NCBI GenBank assembly: GCA_947179485.1
Contig: OX359250.1
Coordinates: 32,374,654-32,438,653, forward strand
DNA from: Allacma fusca
Taxonomy: Eukaryota > Arthropoda > Collembola > Symphypleona > Sminthuridae
Direction of reading: 5' to 3'
Length of the DNA stretch: 64,000 bases
Shown one piece after another: positions 49,606-61,699 of the stretch. Position numbers and translations under genes: made by a program. Position 1 is the stretch's first letter. The number at the start of each line of letters is the position of its first letter. The notes beneath the pieces were generated by a model. It was not told the origin of the DNA. It was given only the letters and a program-made list of their open reading frames with translations, and made no database searches.

Positions 49606-49620
49606 GTTGTCCTGGTAAAC
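49606..49620. promoter_or_regulatory. X-box-like RFX site upstream of ZMYND10
   Basis: The sequence GTTGTCCTGGTAAAC is a near-palindrome close to the RFX consensus GTTGCCATGGCAAC, with a one-base departure in each half. It lies 327 bp upstream of the ATG. RFX and FOXJ1-type factors are known regulators of ciliary genes including ZMYND10. The right half also contains GTAAAC, a forkhead core. Functional use is inferred. Confidence 0.3.
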
Positions 49621-52600
49621 TTCCTCTTTTGCTCAACCCACGAAGCCTATCCCATGCGAGCCTCTCTCCCCCCTAAATACAGCATTTGCTCCCTGTTTGT
49701 AAATACAGTTTACTGTCGCTAGAGCGGCCAAATTTGACTGGGATATTTTCCCTTTAAAATAGTTCCTGGGAGTGGTACTCGAGAGCGTGGGAATTTTTGA
49801 GGGTCAGATATCCTACTGTAAGCAGAGGAGGGCACACTCAGCCTGCACTGTGAATGTATAAGGACAGTCTTCGGAGATCTATCTTGGAGATGCGGACGGG
49901 TCGACAAAAAGGACAGTGACAAGGGAAGGGGATTTATTACTCGGAATAATGTTTAGAATCAGATGTTCCTCTAATGATGTCCTTATGCAATGAAAATGAA
50001 TGTCTTTCCTCAGACGGATCTCTCTCTGTCTCTTTCAATGTGTTTCAATGGGCAGGATGTGTTTTTCAGGATGAATGTCTTGATGGAAATTCCCGGGACC
50101 CATTATTCAAGCCATATTTTATCCCTGGGTCTCCAAATGTGGATCCTTAATCTTCCTCAGATCATCATCTGCAATTAGGAGAACTGTACATTAGCAGAGC
50201 TAATTAGTACAGGCGAACCTCTTTGAAGCAGCGGGTCTTTATATGTACAAGGGGCTTTACGAAATATTTTTTTTTTTAAATTCTGCCTTCACATTTAATT
50301 CCATTTAAATCCTCCCTCCGGAATTTTACTCCTCTGACCCCAATTTTACTTCTTAGTCCATTTACCAGAATTTTGGGAAATTGAATACAAATTTCTCTAT
50401 GCAGAATCGCATTTTTTTTAAAATTTCATTGTAACAATTACACAGAAAATATCCACAGTCCGGAGTAAAATTTTTAATCTTCAAAATCTTTGAGAATTCT
50501 AATTTTTTACGACAATGTGAATACCGGGAATATTAACCTGGGTCAGCAAAAATTTATAAAATCTCCCGAAAAATTTTAACAATTTGAAGGACTTGGGTTT
50601 TCTAAAGAAGCAAATTTTTTTTTATTTCAAAACTTTTTTTTTAACAGTACTTTTGAGAGGGGATGCTGTCGAGGGAGGGGAAAATTATGAGGGGATCTTG
50701 TACAGTATTAATTGGTATCTATATTAAGATCCATGCTAGATATCACACATGTGGTGAGATTGGAGGAGAATTTGAGAAAATGTGTCACTCTCCAGCTTCA
50801 TTAGATCCGCGCTCGATAGCAGTTCCCAGAAGTTGGAGTTCCGTCGTCCTCAAAGAAAAAAAAGTGTCCAAATTTTAGAAAAATCCGGAAAATTGTAAAA
50901 GTGAAATTATTTTCAGTTTAAATTAGAAATTACAAGTTGTAATTTTGATTTGGACAAAAATTTAAAGGAAGATTTTTGCCAGGACGGTTCTGGAAATAGA
51001 ATTTAGTCCTCAGCGGAGATCCATAAAAATCAAGGTACGTGTTCTAAGAATTGCTCTTCTAACAATTCCTAAAAATTATTTTATTTTAATGCATAAAATG
51101 AGCATGACATTCCTGGAGCAAAGATACGGGAATGCAAGCTCCAATTATTCTAAACTTCTCCGAACAGAACCTCCCAAGGAAAAAATCCTCCCGTATGGAG
51201 CGTTAATGGGGTAAAATGAGACATTGAGATAAATTCAAATCTTAAACCTCCTTTAATGAGTTATTTCTGCAAATGTAATGACAAGCCCCTCAGATGATGT
51301 TGGAGCTCCCTTGTAGTAGTAGTCTAAACTCACTGTAATTATACAATTTCCTACAATTATTTACTTTTCCCAACTCCAGGCCTGGAAGTACAAACATAGA
51401 ACTTTTTACGGGACGAGGGCTGGAGCATGGAGAAATTTACTTGTACAAAAAAAATATTGAGTAAAATTAAATTGAGCTGAAGGAAAAATAAAAGCATGTT
51501 GAAGAATATTCAGGGGAAGGTCCATGCATGGGAAGTGAAAACCTCTCTCTCTCTCTCTCTCTCTCTCTCTTGAGTCATCCTAGTGAATTACAGTTTTAAT
51601 TATCAGGTGTATTTTCTCCCAAATGTTACCATTTCAAGTGTTATAAAATCTCGAAATTTCCACCCGACTTCCTCATCATTTACATGGAAGTGGAAGATTT
51701 GACTCCCATTTAAAACCCATACGCTATAATTCCATACGCTCCCTTCTCATATTTTAAACCCACATGTGTGCCCATACGCATAACTGTATGTGTTTGTGCC
51801 TGTGTAATAATTGTATTTTGACCTCCTTACAAGAGCCTCTACGGAGCCGTGTAAAGGACCCCAAAGTGAAACATTTTCCGGGTATTTTCATCATAAATAT
51901 TTGGAGATGAGAATTGGGGGAAGATTTCCAAAACATTTCCCAGCCGAACATATGCTTGACTTAGGGCGTTGAAATTATAGGTGGAGTGTGAATAGCATTG
52001 GGAATTTTGTTATAAGTATGTAATTATTATAGGACTAGGATTTAAGCAGCTGCTCTCAAGGACGTACAATTGGATGCTGGATTTACCATGGATTTTTGAG
52101 GAGAGCAATTAACATGGTTTTAAAAAATGGGAATGCGTCCAAATATTTTCGCATGTGGGGAATCAATGCTCCCAAAGGTGATTCCTTCCAGCTGGGTCCT
52201 ATGCATGCTCTTATTAAGAGAAAAATTAACGGCTGCTGAAATATGTCTATTCCATATTTGAGCCCACTATAGAGGGAATAAGGCTATGTACGTTCAAAAA
52301 TATAGTGCAGTCGGGCAGGAGATGGCTGCTCCATTTATTTTTATTTTTTTTTGGGTGGGGGGGGTGGGGTGGGGAGGGGAAATACTATGCAAAAAACATA
52401 TGTGATCGGCCTGACTACTAAAATAATGCCTAAAATTTGGGTCTGGAGAAAATAAAAGGGGGACTTTGATGCATTTCAATTCTGGGTTTTTAAGCGTTGT
52501 CCTTGTCCAACGGATTGTATTGGACGTGTAGACACTCGGAGTTTCGGACTAATATTGACGTAAGGAAATAAGGCCGGCAAATATGCATATAATGGCTTTA

Positions 52601-53099
52601 TGGGGAGGAGCATTAGGAATGCCAATAAAATTTTAGTTAACCACTTCACACTATTTTTTCAGGGAAGCATTCCATAGTGAAAGGCATTTCATGTAAATAT
52701 TCAGAGGCCCTATGAATTTTTTATAATTTTTACCATCATATTTCTACATTCTCAATTTTGCATCCGGGAAGTAGGAACAATTGTAGATATTTCAACATTT
52801 TTGGATATTCTCTTGAATTTATTAGCATTCCGTAGGGCCCTTTTTTTCAATGCTCTGAAAAGCTAATTTCCGAGGAATTTCTAAAGACTCAGGGAGCAGA
52901 AATTTAATCAAAAATCCTGGGATGTGAAGTGAAGAGCTGCAAGATTTGATTTTTTTTGTATGTGAATTTTGATTTATTCCAATTGTGGGTCATTGAGGCA
53001 TGTTTTTGCATTTTCATTTAAATTCTATAACAAACTAGTGAGAAGTATTGCTGTCAGGTCTTCACAAAATTGACAATTTCGATTTTTATAAATTGAGTC
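49621..53099. other. upstream flank of ZMYND10
   Basis: No gene recognised. Possible TIR-like starts occur at 49706 (CAGTTTACTGTCGCTAGAGC) and 50207 (CAGGCGAACCTCTTTGAAGC), without convincing partners. A small exon-like frame at 50790-50870 is unsupported. Confidence 0.5.
51543..51570. repeat. (CT)14 microsatellite
   Basis: Uninterrupted CT run. Confidence 0.95.
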
Positions 53100-53755
53100 A
53101 ATATGTTGGAAATTCCCAGGAAATTTTCTGGGTATTTTCTGGGCATTTTCTGGGCATTTTCTGGGCATTTACAGGAAATTTTCTGGACATTTACAGGAAA
53201 TTTTCTGGACATTTACAGGAAATTTTCTGGACATTTACAGGAAATTTTCTGGACATTTACAGGAAATTTTCTGGACATTTACAGGAAATTTTCTGGACAT
53301 TTACAGGAAATTTTCTGGACATTTACAGGAAATTTTCTGGACATTTACAGGAAATTTTCTGGACATTTACAGGAAATTTTCTGGACATTTACAGGAAATT
53401 TTCTGGACATTTACAGGAAATTTTCTGGACATTTACAGGAAATTTTCTGGACATTTACAGGAAATTTTCTGGACATTTACAGGAAATTTTCTGGACATTT
53501 ACAGGAAATTTTCTGGACATTTACAGGAAATTTTCTGGACATTTACAGGAAATTTTCTGGAAATTTTCTGGAAATTTTCTGGACATTTTCTGGACATTTT
53601 CTGGAAATTTTCTGGACATTTCCTAGAAATTTCCTAGAAATTTACAGGAAATTTTCTAGACATTTTCTGGAAATTTTCTGGAAATTTTCTGGAAATTTTC
53701 TGGAAATTTTCTGGACATTTTCTGGACATTTTCTGGAAATTTCCTAGAAATTTTC
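53100..53755. repeat. 22-bp minisatellite with identical copies
   Basis: From 53171 to 53544 a 22-bp unit (core AGGAAATTTTCTGGACAT) repeats about 17 times with no difference I can see. On both sides it grades into a simpler 12-bp TCTGGAAATTTT or TCTGGGCATTTT repeat that is probably its ancestor. Two forward frames stay open throughout, giving repetitive Phe/Trp/Gly-rich frames of 192 and 214 codons. I regard these as by-products of a stop-free unit. Confidence 0.95.
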
Positions 53756-56039
53756 TGAAATCCCAATTGCACAATTAATTTCCATAGTAAAATAATAACC
53801 GGCACAAAAATAGAAAGAGCATGAAATAAAAGCATATGACTCCCCGGCTTCGGAACGCTGAGTGAGCCTTCCTTCATCTGACTCCACACGTCCTGGACGC
53901 TGGTCAGTTGTAAATCATCCGCACGCCACTACTCCAAATGGTTTCCTTCACTGTCGTCAGTCACACGTCAGAGTCATTGTGTTAGCCCTATGGACGGGAA
54001 GTCTGCATCATTGGAGAGCGCATATATAAATAGGACTGATGAGAACCCCAGATTCCTTCCACAAATTTCCCCTCTTCTGGAATATCCCTTTGATTTGACT
54101 GCGTCACTCCAACGTAATTGGACTAGACTCATTTACATAATTATGTATATCCTATGTGTTCTGTATACGCCTGAACATTTCAGCATCCTGTGACGACATT
54201 ATTGTCAGAGTTGGACCGTAATGCTAAAAATTCCTTTAAATTTTATACAAATAATAAAAATGTAAAAAAAAAAAAACTAATAATAATAGTAAACAAAAAT
54301 GCTTCACAGAGACCCACAAGTTAGAATTAACTTTGGGTATAGAAATGATGGGGGAAAAATAATTAAGGGAAATAAAAAAAAATTGGGATAGATTCTAATA
54401 CCCGAAAAATTGGGATTAATCGTCCTGAGTCCGAAAACTCGTAATTAATTCATAGGCGTAAGTTTCCCTCAATATAAAGGGAAAAGGAGGGGAATTAAGG
54501 AGAATAGATACTCCAACATGCGAAACTACGATTTGTACTAACTCTCATATATGTAGGGCTGTGCTGAGCGGGGAGGGGAGCCAAGACAGAGAGTAAATCA
54601 TAGGCTTATTATTTACGATAAGTAAAAAGTAATTCCTTCACGCAATCAACAATTCCCACAGAAATGAACTCCTTGAGAGTATTCAATTTCCCATTAATTA
54701 TTTGCTCCCCCCAAAATGATTATTAGTCTCATGGTCACTGTATAGTACATATACATATATGTATCTACATATATACATGAGTTTAATTATTATATGTGCG
54801 TATCTCTGAGTACAATAATTAGCGGAGCGTTGTTTCCCTAAATACCCGGATTAATTACAAATGAGTCAGGGCTCTACTAAGGCCATGTTTTATAGCCGGC
54901 GTCCGGAGTGTGACTCCGCATTCATCTCCTACTGTATCCATATAATTAAATAAAACATACATATGGGACAGCACTGGGACAAATATAAAGTCTCCTCCCA
55001 AGTAATTACTCTTTGAATAATTACACACTTTTCGGTACATGGGTCTAGCCCACCCGTAAAATATTCGCTTTTGATTGCACCTAAATATCCAGTCACGTTT
55101 CCCTTTTATTTTTTTTCTCTCTCTCTCTCTACCCCCCCCCAAACCCCCACCACCCTAAATGTCAAATTCACGGAAAAATGTCCTAATATTAAAATTTTGT
55201 ATTTATTTTTAGTTGGAATTGTATCAATTATTATTAAAATCCTTAAAAATCATGGACGTTCTTGATGAGAAATAGTGCCTTGAAACATTTTCTAAAAACG
55301 TGGGAAAAAACTCCTTTAAAATAATAATAATTATTATTATTATAAATTCTAGCATGCACATTTGCTCACATCGTCCCTGGGAATTAATAGACGAGTGTTG
55401 GAGAATAAACAATTCCGAGGTGAGAAAAAGGGGGGGGACAAAAAATAGGAAATTGAAGGGAAAGAGAAAGCAGATACTTTTTTTTAGTTAAAGTTTTGTG
55501 GGAGGGAAGAATTGTGAGACAGTGGGAGCTGGATATGAGGGAGGGTCCTGGGTCTACACCCGTAACGTTTTGACACGTACCCCCAATGCTGGATCCAAGG
55601 GCTGACATTTGCTCTTGTTAAATAAAGGACCCAAATCCCCGGTCCCTGGAGAGAGAGAGAGAGAGAGACCGTTATAACGAGGCCCTCCTCTACAGACTTG
55701 TGTGATGTGATTGCGTGGATGAAAACGATGACAACATGATAGAACTTGCATGACTGCATCCCTCAAAACTACACGGGGAAAGGTAACACTTGAAAAGTTT
55801 CTCCAAAGCTGGGAAAGAACTTAATGAGAAAAGAAAGAGCTCTTTTCTCCGTAGGGAATAATTTTTCCCAGACTTTTTTTCTCTCTCTCCCTTCGTCTCC
55901 TTCAGCGCTCTTTGCTCGAGTTTACAAGGAAAAGCAAAAGCTTGTCCTGTGTATACTTGGATTTGGGAGTGGATCTGGGAGTTTGAGGGGGAAAATACGG
56001 CAGAGACTCAATACAACGGCTACCATTTTAACAGATTTC
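53756..56039. other. intergenic stretch between minisatellites
   Basis: AT-rich, with a palindromic AATAATAATAATTATTATTA tract at about 55320-55345 and a TIR-like GACCGTTATAACGAGGCCCT at about 55668. No gene seen. Confidence 0.5.
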
Positions 56040-56810
56040 TCTCGACAGATTTCTCCACGACTTTCTCCCGAGCTTTCTCCAAAGCTTTTTAGAAGGCTTT
56101 CTCCAAAAATTGCTCCGAAGCTTTATCTAAAATTGTAGCCGAAACTTTCTCCGAAAATTTCTCCGAAGCTTTCTCCAAAAATTTCTCCGAAGCTTTCACC
56201 AAAAATTTCTCCGAAGCTTTCTCCAAAAATTTCTCCGAAGCTTTCTCCAAAAATTTCTCCGAAGCTTTCTCCAAAAATTTCTCCGAAGCTTTCTCCAAAA
56301 ATTTCTCCGAAGCTTTCTCCAAAAATTTCTCCGAAGCTTTCTCCAAAAATTTCTCCGAAGCTTTCTCCAAAAATTTCTCCGAAGCTTTTTCCAAAAATTG
56401 TTCTAAAGCTTTCTCAAAAATTTGTCCAAAGCGTTTTCCAAAAATTGTTCCGAAGCTTTCTCTAAAAAATGCTCCGAAGCTTTCTCTAAAATTTTAGCCG
56501 ACACTTTCTCCGAAAATTTCTCCGAAGCTTTCTCCAAAATTTGCTCCAAAGCGTTTTTCAAAAATTGTTCCGAAGCTTTCGCCAAAATTTGCTCCAAAGC
56601 GTTTTCCAAAAATTGTTCCGAAGCTTTTTCCAAAAATTGTTCCGAAGCTTTCTCCAAAAATTGCTCCGAAGCTTTCTTTAAAAATTGCTCCGAAGGTTTC
56701 TCCAAAAATTTCTCCGAAGCTTGCTCCACAAATTTCTCCGAAGTTTTCTCCACAGCTTTCTCCATAGCTTTCGCCGAAGCTTTCTCCAGCACTTTCCCCA
56801 GCTGATTATA
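56040..56810. repeat. 24-bp minisatellite, 8-codon periodic
   Basis: About 31 units of a 24-bp repeat with core CTTTCTCCAAAAATTTCTCC. Since 24 is a multiple of three, both strands show long open frames. The minus strand reads as an EKASEKFL octapeptide repeat at 56089-56394 and 56403-56792, in different frames. Copies near 56160-56390 are nearly identical, while those at 56400-56790 are more varied. It shares the GGAGAAAGC core found elsewhere in the window. Confidence 0.9.
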
Positions 56811-57690
56811 AATCTACGGTGAAATTTTTCCTTCCAGACGTGTCCTCATAAAAGGGAAGGACTTCATACGGAGAGAGAGAGAGTTAACAACCCTAAAAAG
56901 GAAACTCGTGGTTTACGCAGATACTTGACAAGGAGAGAAAGAGACACTTAGAAGACGATATCTGAGCCAATGTCAAGACTCAAACAGGTATGAAAAGTTT
57001 TCCCCTTTTAACACACACTTTTCCCCCTGCAGTTGGAAATATATAGCTTGAGCCCTATAATATGACTTTTACTATTATTCCCTTCCCAATATATTTTTCA
57101 AAGAGGGGGAAAATCCTATCCTTTTAACACACAAGTTTTTTAAGGGGAAAGCAGTGCTTGGAAAAAATCCAAGAAAGTTAAATTCTCGAGTTGAGCCTAT
57201 CTTTACTTAAAGAGAAAAGGCAAACATTGGACCATGTGAGAACATATCCAAATATTTTTCTACAAGTGCGTTTTTCCCGATGAGAACTGCTCCAGCGAGA
57301 GTCTGGGGGAATGAATTAAGTGGGTCAGGACGGCGTTAATTATTGGACTGTACTTGGCAGGAAATGTGATTGCATTCATTTGAGGGGAAATGAAACGCAT
57401 TTAACAATTATTACTTGCTTGTATTCGTGCTATATAGTCACTTTGGGGTTAATTGCTTGGAAGGGAAATTAGAGGTTAGTAGTGAAAAATCAAACTGTCT
57501 CTCAAACTCCTCACACACAGCCCTCCGACCATGTCATGAATAAAAGAAAACAAAACCAGCAATATAGGGGATCTATAACTGCCCTTACAGCTCGCACTGG
57601 CTCTTTAAATTGCTCCTGTTATGACACAACCTCCAATCTCCAGCTACCCTTCCAAGTGCAGTTCCAGCGTCAGAAGACCAACCGTAAATA

Positions 57691-57836
57691 CAGTTGAGTC
57701 GCTCTATAATGGTCCTCCTTATTAGAGCGTCTTCTCTGGAACAGTAACCATTTTTAGAGACTCTCCGTTCAAAGTAATGTTCATTTTTTAGGGCTTATAC
57801 AGTGGGTCTCTATATAACGGTCCTCCTTGTAAGAGC
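57691..57836. mobile_element. two direct copies of a TIR-like terminus
   Basis: CAGTTGAGTCGCTCTATAAT at 57691 and CAGTGGGTCTCTATATAACG at 57800 each continue into GGTCCTCCTT and AGAGC. They are in the same orientation, 109 bp apart, so they look like a truncated and duplicated element end rather than an intact element. Confidence 0.35.
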
Positions 57837-57904
57837 TGGTTTCATAGCTCTTTTAATGGAACTGGATTGTAAAAGATGGTCAATATCATTTGAACAACTT
57901 TTGA

Positions 57905-58050
57905 CCATAAGCGAGTAGTGACCAATAGTGGTCAATGAGTTACCACTGAACGAATAGTTACGAATAGTGACCAATAGTGACCAATAGTGACCAATAGTGA
58001 CCAATAGTGACCAATAGTGACCAATAGTGGTCAATAGTGGTCAATAGTTG
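57905..58050. repeat. 10-bp minisatellite
   Basis: Tandem TGACCAATAG units, with GTGGTCAATAG variants at the edges. It lies directly beside the 177-bp TGACC-containing array and shares its TGACC word. Confidence 0.9.
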
Positions 58051-58139
58051 GCCCATTCTGGTCAGACCCGAAATTTGGGGTAGTTAACGCAAGTGTGTTA
58101 ATTAAAATATGCATATTCTGGTTAAAATCGTAAACTTCA

Positions 58140-58985
58140 AAAATATCTGTCCTCCCCTGTGACCGTAATTATTGACCTAGGTCAATGATCCAAATATTAG
58201 AAAATCTAACCAAAAACTTCCAACAACTATTGTTTGAAACATTCCCATAAATCGTTTTTAATTTTCGACCCTGTGACCGCATTTTTTTACCCGACCTAAT
58301 TTTTGACCTAGGTCATTCTAATTTTACAAAATCTACAGAGGAAATCTTGACAACCAATTTGAGAACCTTTTTCTGTTGTACAGTTCAAAACAGAATTACT
58401 AAGATTCCATCGGAAAACGTCTAAATTCCCAAAATCGGGTCATAGAAATTTTAGACCATAGCCATGAAATTTGGGAATTTCCCCAGAAAATTATATGGAA
58501 TCCTGGCGGGAAGCCGTATCTCTAAAACTCATTTTTGTGACCCATAATTTACTTAAACAAAACAGACTTTCTCGCATTTGTAACCACCCTGACCGCAATT
58601 TTTGACCTAGGTAAATCCAGTTCATTTCGAAAAACTCTTCAAAACATTTTTTACAATTTGGGGGAAAACAAATAATTACATGAAAATTTTTCCCAATATC
58701 AAAAAATAATTACACTACAAGTGGATCTTAATTTACTGAAGTAATTTTTACATTCCCTTCCGCTGTGACCGTAATTTTTGACCTAGGTAAATCCAGTTAA
58801 TTTTAAAAAATCTCTCCAAAACATTTTTTACAATTTGGGGGAAACAAATAATTTCATCAAATTTTTTCCCAGTATCAAAAAATACTTGTGGATCTTAATT
58901 TACTGAAACAATTTGTACATTCCCTTGCATTCCCACCCCCTGTGACCGTAATTTTTGACCTAGGTCAATCCGGTAAAAAATTTTA
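58140..58985. repeat. ~177-bp tandem repeat with TGACCTAGGTCA palindrome
   Basis: Units share CTGTGACCGTAATT followed by TTGACCTAGGT. Palindromes start at about 58172, 58303, 58602, 58778 and 58955. The last three are about 176-177 bp apart and their spacers are clearly homologous, including ACAATTTGGGGGAAA and GTGGATCTTAATTTACTGAA. The earlier units are more diverged. Confidence 0.75.
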
Positions 58986-59605
58986 AATTCTTCAAAACAT
59001 TTGCTAAAAAATGGGGGAGCCCAAAACCTATTTATTAAAAAGTCATTGAAGCAAAACAAATACCCATTAAATTAAAATGCCCCGGAGGAAAGTACCCCAA
59101 AAAATATGGAACCCTGGACAATTTCATACGCGAGGAAATACGGCTTTTGTTAAGTTGGACGGGGCTGTGAGTTTTACAAGGAAAATTCCGCAAGATTTTC
59201 CGGCAGCGTAGAAGGAAAGAGAGACGTCAGGAAATCGCCAAGGCACAGGGAGAGAGAGAGAGCCGGAGTCAACGAAACTAGCGAGAGAGAAATAATACGC
59301 TACTATACACCGAGAGAGTGAGAGCTACTAACTAAAGAGCCGAGTGAACTATAGAGAGTGGGGGAAAGGCGCCAAGGAATAACCTATATCCCATGTCCCA
59401 TGCATTATAGTAAACGTGAGTGAGGAGGAAGTTGAGGGACTGGGATGGCTCCAATGTTAAAACATACGAGAGAAGAGATCCCCCCTAAAACCCCTATAGT
59501 AAAATTTAGGGAAACATTTCTACACACACAGTATACCCAGCCCGAGACATAAATTCAGACCAGAACCCAATTCCCACCACATATACGCTTTAGTCGGAGT
59601 AGAGT

Positions 59606-59622
59606 TTGTGTGTGTGTGTGTG
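59606..59622. repeat. (TG)n microsatellite
   Basis: About eight TG units. Confidence 0.9.
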
Positions 59623-59989
59623 TCTGTGCCTGTAGAAAAAAATAGAGGAGGAAAAAAAATAGAAGTATTGCAAGAGTACTGGAGCAAGTTGAATTCTCAT
59701 GCTGTTAGTCCCTCACGAGCCAAGCTGGAGAGTTTCCGCAGTCGATCTTTTGCTCCCGTTTCTCTTCCTCCAGTTTTGCTACAATTTCTCCCTGAAAAAT
59801 ATTCCCGTGGATTTTATCCCACCCGTATTTCCAGCCATTTTTTCTTGGGTTAGTGTCAAAATTTAGCCCAATTCTGACCCCTCACAACAATACAGTTGTC
59901 CGTCAGTCTTAGTTATTTGTGCCAGAAGATCTGAAATACCAGGACATTCAAATTATAAGGAGGAACTTGTGAGCCTCCCAAAGATTAAA

Positions 59990-60785
59990 AAATTCGAAAT
60001 GTCTCAGAAGATTGGAAATTCCGAACGTCCCAGGGAATGAAAGTTGATAAAGTTCGGGAAGATTCGAAATTTTGAGCGTCCCAGAAGATTCAAATCCTGG
60101 ACGTCCCAGAAGATTGACAGCTTTGAGCGTCCCAGAAGTTTACAAATTCGGAATCTGCTAGGTTGCAAAAATTTGGAGAGTTAAAGGATTCGAATTTTGA
60201 ACGGTCCAGAAGATTGGAAATTTTGAACGTTGCGGGATACCAGAACGTTCCAGAAGATCAAAAATTTGAAGCGTTTCTGAATATTTGAATTGTGAGCATC
60301 CCGGAAGGTTGCGTATTTGGAGTGTACCAGGACGCAAAATTTCAGGACGTTTATTCCAGAAGATTAAAATTTTTGAAGGTCCCAGAAGATTAAAAATTCT
60401 GAACGTCCCAGATGATTAAAATTTTTGAGCGTCCCAGAAGACTCAAATTTTGAACGTTCCAGGGAACAAAATTTCGGAACGTCCCAGAAGATTAAAAATT
60501 CTGAACGTCCCAGAAGATTAAAAATTCTGAAATTCCCAGAAGATACAAATTCTGACCGTCCCAGAAGATTAAAATTCCGAGCGTCCCAGAAGATTAAAGC
60601 ATCGGGAACCCTACACAAAATTCCAGAATTAGCTTCCGGAGCCGCACTCAAGAATTAAAATTCCAAAGGACTGGTAGGAAATTTCAAAATCCCGGGAAAA
60701 TTTCCCAGCGTCCCAGAAGATTAAAAGTGTAAAATCCTGCTGGAAGCAAAACATGCCTGAGCGTCTCAGAAGAATTAAAATAATC
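59990..60785. repeat. 26-bp minisatellite (diverged)
   Basis: Units around CGTCCCAGAAGATTAAAA with ATTCTGAA between them. The clearest 26-bp periodicity is at 60360-60600. Earlier and later units are much diverged (TTCGAAA, GATTGGAAATTTTGA). The open frames here are repeat-derived. Confidence 0.85.
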
Positions 60786-61457
60786 TGAGTTGTAGCCCCA
60801 CGACAGGGGAAATTTCCAAGGAAAAAATCCCCAAAAAATAAAACCCCAGTGGCTTACGTACTAGTAATTATGTAAAATCCGTTAAAAAATCCGAGACTCT
60901 CTGCTATAAATTTTTTTCAAGATCAAGAGCCTAAATCTATCTTGCATAAATAAAAAACAGTGTTCTGGGAAAATTCCCTGGATTTTGTGTGTGGGAGAGT
61001 GAAATAGGAATTTTGTATGATTTTAATACTGTGCGTGCATATAGTTAAATAATGCAGCAATAATTTCAACGTTACGTAATAATCTGCCTATGACATCAAA
61101 ATCCTTGACTGTCACACCAAATACATATCAAAAATTGTGTCTGAGAGGAAATTGGGAGAAAATATTTTTAAGGGGGAAATTTAAATTTTTGAAAGAATTT
61201 TTAAATTTTAAATCAAATTTTAATATTTGAAAAAAAATTTTTTGGGGGGGGAGGCTGAATAAAAATATTTTTTTTTGGCGGGAATTGTAAACAAGAGTTG
61301 TAGTAATTAAAGGACTTGGAGAAATAATTTCGTGCTCTCTCAATGGCCATTGAGTTGGAACAAGTGAAAAAAGAGGATGAGTTGAAGGATATTTTTTCCT
61401 GATTATTTCTACTACTATAGCTGAAATAAAGGGGGAGAAAAGACTTGTGCGAGGAGA

Positions 61458-61673
61458 GTGTTTCAAGGGAACTCAAAATCCAAGCCTTATTATTTCTCAT
61501 TCCTTCCCAGCCTTTTATTAATATTCTTGAAGCAATATTCCGTCTCATTATCGAGCTCTGGCTCAAGAGCCAAATCCAAGCAATTAAAACGAGTGAGTTT
61601 CACCGATGCAAGCGCTTTCCCTCCAAGAGGATTTTCCCAAGACGTGAACATCCCTGACATTCGGAGGAATTAA
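61458..61673 (+). CDS. open frame with RVSF motif, unknown
   Basis: A 71-codon frame whose last part reads SRAKSKQLKRVSFTDASAFP and then PRGFSQDVNIPDIRRN before the stop. The basic stretch followed by RVSF has the form of a PP1-docking motif, but the N-terminal half looks like chance (Leu/Ser-rich). If real it is probably a 3' exon starting inside this range. It ends just before the GCATCG minisatellite. No family recognised. Confidence 0.2.
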   Translation: MFQGNSKSKPYYFSFLPSLLLIFLKQYSVSLSSSGSRAKSKQLKRVSFTDASAFPPRGFSQDVNIPDIRRN

Positions 61674-61699
61674 AGGAGAGGAAAATCGATCTGAGGAAA

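Noticed and set aside
53048-53747. Two overlapping forward open frames of 192 and 214 codons, the longest in the window
   Set aside because: Both come from a stop-free 22-bp tandem unit. Two frames being open over the same bases, with purely periodic peptides, indicates a repeat artefact.
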